This document shows, one piece after another, positions 6,497 through 7,654 of a DNA stretch of 7,654 nt. Positions within the stretch are counted from its first letter, which is position 1; each line of letters begins with the position of its first letter. This DNA comes from Hyphomonadaceae bacterium (GTDB lineage Bacteria; Pseudomonadota; Alphaproteobacteria; Caulobacterales; Aquidulcibacteraceae). The stretch spans positions 1-7,654 of the forward strand of contig JAEUMU010000115.1 of NCBI GenBank assembly GCA_016791325.1. Direction: 5' to 3'. The notes below the pieces were generated by a model. It worked only from the letters and a program-made list of their open reading frames with translations, did no database searches and had not been told where the DNA came from. Made by a program: the position numbers and the translations under genes.

Positions 6497-7654
6497 TCAA
6501 GCGCGCGCGGTCAGGCTTGAGAGAACGGCCGCCGTATCCGCCCCAAGTGGCCGCACTGCGCCGCTGGGACGGCGCAGCGGGTACAGCGGCGCTGTATCCT
6601 TCAGCGCCGACGCCTGCCAGCCCCGCACGTCATCAGTCTCGCAAACACTGCAAGCGTACCGCGCCGCCTGAGCGAGCGGCACGGACACCAACCATCCGCC
6701 GCCGGCGCGCCAGCCCGCCCAAGCAGCGACTGCTGCAAACAAGCCCGCTAAGGGATCGGCGATAGCGTCGCCCGCAAATATCGGCGCGTCCCAATGGCGC
6801 AACATCGCGGAAGCAACGCCACCAGCGACCGAGGCATCATCGCCAAAGCCCGTGCGCGCCGCTGCTTCGCCGCCACGGCCGTAACCGGTGATCGAAACCC
6901 ACACCTTGCCCGCCGCTGCCTGCGCTTCGGCCTCCACGCCAAGCTGCTCCATGGCGCGCGGGCGCGCACTTTCAATGACAATATCCGCCGCCGCGATCAA
7001 ACGGTGGAGATCCGCGACGCCCGCGGGGTCGTGGAAATCCAAACCGACGCTCTTTTTGCCGCCGTTGAGCAACGCATAGAAATCGCCATGGCCCGCGCGC
7101 GCGCCATCGGGGCGGCGCGTGCTTTCCACCTTGACCACCCGCGCACCCGCCTGCGCCAATAACACCCCTGCTAAGGGCCCCGCCCATAAGCTCGACAGAT
7201 CAACCACCAGCGGCGCACGTGCAGGCGCGCTACAGGTGCGGCCCAACCGAGTGATCTCAAACGGCGACGCGGCGGGCGCGCTTTCACTTTTCGCTACTGG
7301 CAGGCCAAGCTCATGCGCCCGGTCCAGCAAATCCTGCGCGCGTCGCGTTGCGACGACGGCTTCGATCTCCGGCCAGCGCGAGGCGTCACAGCACAGCCAT
7401 GCAGGCACGAGATCCCAATCCGACTCGCGGGCGAGCGATAGACCAATGTGGGCGTCTGCCGTTGCGATCAGCCGGCACGTTCCGTTCGGCGACACCGCCC
7501 CGGCGCGATACAGGCCGCGCATCCGCGCGCGCTCACCAAGCAGCAGCGCGCCGTTCAGCGGCAGCGGCGCTTCCGGAGCCAGGGCGGAGAACGCCGCGAG
7601 CGCGCCATCAGCCGCCGATGTCAAAGCGACGGGCGAGACCAACCCTTCACCCTC
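6497..7654 (-). CDS. CoA-transferase family III (CaiB/BaiF), 5' end outside the window
   Basis: The frame is open to the right edge (four in-frame residues E-G-E-G precede a TTG at 7642), so the true start lies beyond the window; 381 residues from that TTG are numbered here. The family signature is VVDLSSLWAGPLAGVLLAQAGARVVKVES (split 146-160 and 161-174), followed by LLNGGKKSVGLDF, ADIVIESARPRAMEQLG, VWVSITGYGRGG and AIADPLAGLF. D296 in that last motif is the likely catalytic aspartate that carries the acyl/CoA intermediates. Such enzymes move CoA between carboxylic acids. The usual order is altered: the segment resembling the small linker domain (about 50-118, RLIATADAHIGLSLA ... LVPAWL ... 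LLDRAHELGLPVA) comes before the Rossmann half, and only about 50 residues follow it, ending in the family-like RPLGADTAAVL. It precedes the reductase gene on the same strand. The family is firm; substrate and full length are unknown. Confidence 0.9.
   Translation of the reverse strand, partial: EGEGLVSPVALTSAADGALAAFSALAPEAPLPLNGALLLGERARMRGLYRAGAVSPNGTCRLIATADAHIGLSLARESDWDLVPAWLCCDASRWPEIEAVVATRRAQDLLDRAHELGLPVAKSESAPAASPFEITRLGRTCSAPARAPLVVDLSSLWAGPLAGVLLAQAGARVVKVESTRRPDGARAGHGDFYALLNGGKKSVGLDFHDPAGVADLHRLIAAADIVIESARPRAMEQLGVEAEAQAAAGKVWVSITGYGRGGEAAARTGFGDDASVAGGVASAMLRHWDAPIFAGDAIADPLAGLFAAVAAWAGWRAGGGWLVSVPLAQAARYACSVCETDDVRGWQASALKDTAPLYPLRRPSGAVRPLGADTAAVLSSLTARA

Noticed and set aside
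6794..7162. Plus-strand open frame of 122 codons opposite the CoA-transferase
   Set aside because: The opposite strand carries the conserved CaiB signature motifs throughout, so this is a shadow frame.
7640..7642. TTG as the true start of the CoA-transferase
   Set aside because: The frame stays open to the window edge and no ribosome-binding site at proper spacing is evident. The protein more likely begins outside the window.

Overview
This is a GC-rich stretch of bacterial chromosome that looks alphaproteobacterial. I infer this from codon use, the dense operon layout and the style of the efflux proteins; the genus cannot be fixed from the window, and a Caulobacterales/Hyphomonadaceae-like host is only a guess. 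It holds five protein-coding genes in two convergent transcription units. I see no RNA gene, insertion sequence, CRISPR array or phage gene.

Left unit, plus strand (about 121-5285). A TetR/AcrR-type repressor (221-823) overlaps by 8 bases a membrane-fusion (periplasmic adaptor) protein (816-2102). Six bases later comes a full-length RND inner-membrane transporter of the HAE-1 (proton-driven, hydrophobic/amphiphilic export) type (2109-5285). Upstream of the repressor lies a plausible sigma70-type promoter overlapped by two small dyads that share an AACATT core, which fits an autoregulated tetR-pump operon. No outer-membrane factor (TolC/OprM type) is encoded here, so the pump must borrow one from elsewhere. 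Bases 1-120 contain no gene I can support, only a strong 18-bp dyad just before the -35 element.

Right unit, minus strand (7654 down to 5289). A class III (CaiB/BaiF) CoA-transferase, cut at its 5' end by the window edge, is followed after a 77-base gap by a zinc-independent medium-chain dehydrogenase/reductase of the quinone oxidoreductase/enoyl-reductase type. The pair suggests handling of an acyl-CoA or enoyl/enone compound, but the substrate is unknown. The two units meet tail to tail with only 3 bases between stop codons.

I find no convincing new multi-gene system. The more unusual points are: the apparent rearranged domain order of the CoA-transferase; a 7-base anti-Shine-Dalgarno segment in the leader of the reductase gene; an atypical cytoplasmic N-terminus with 11-residue repeats on the adaptor protein; and an extra segment of about 30 residues in the second periplasmic loop of the RND transporter.
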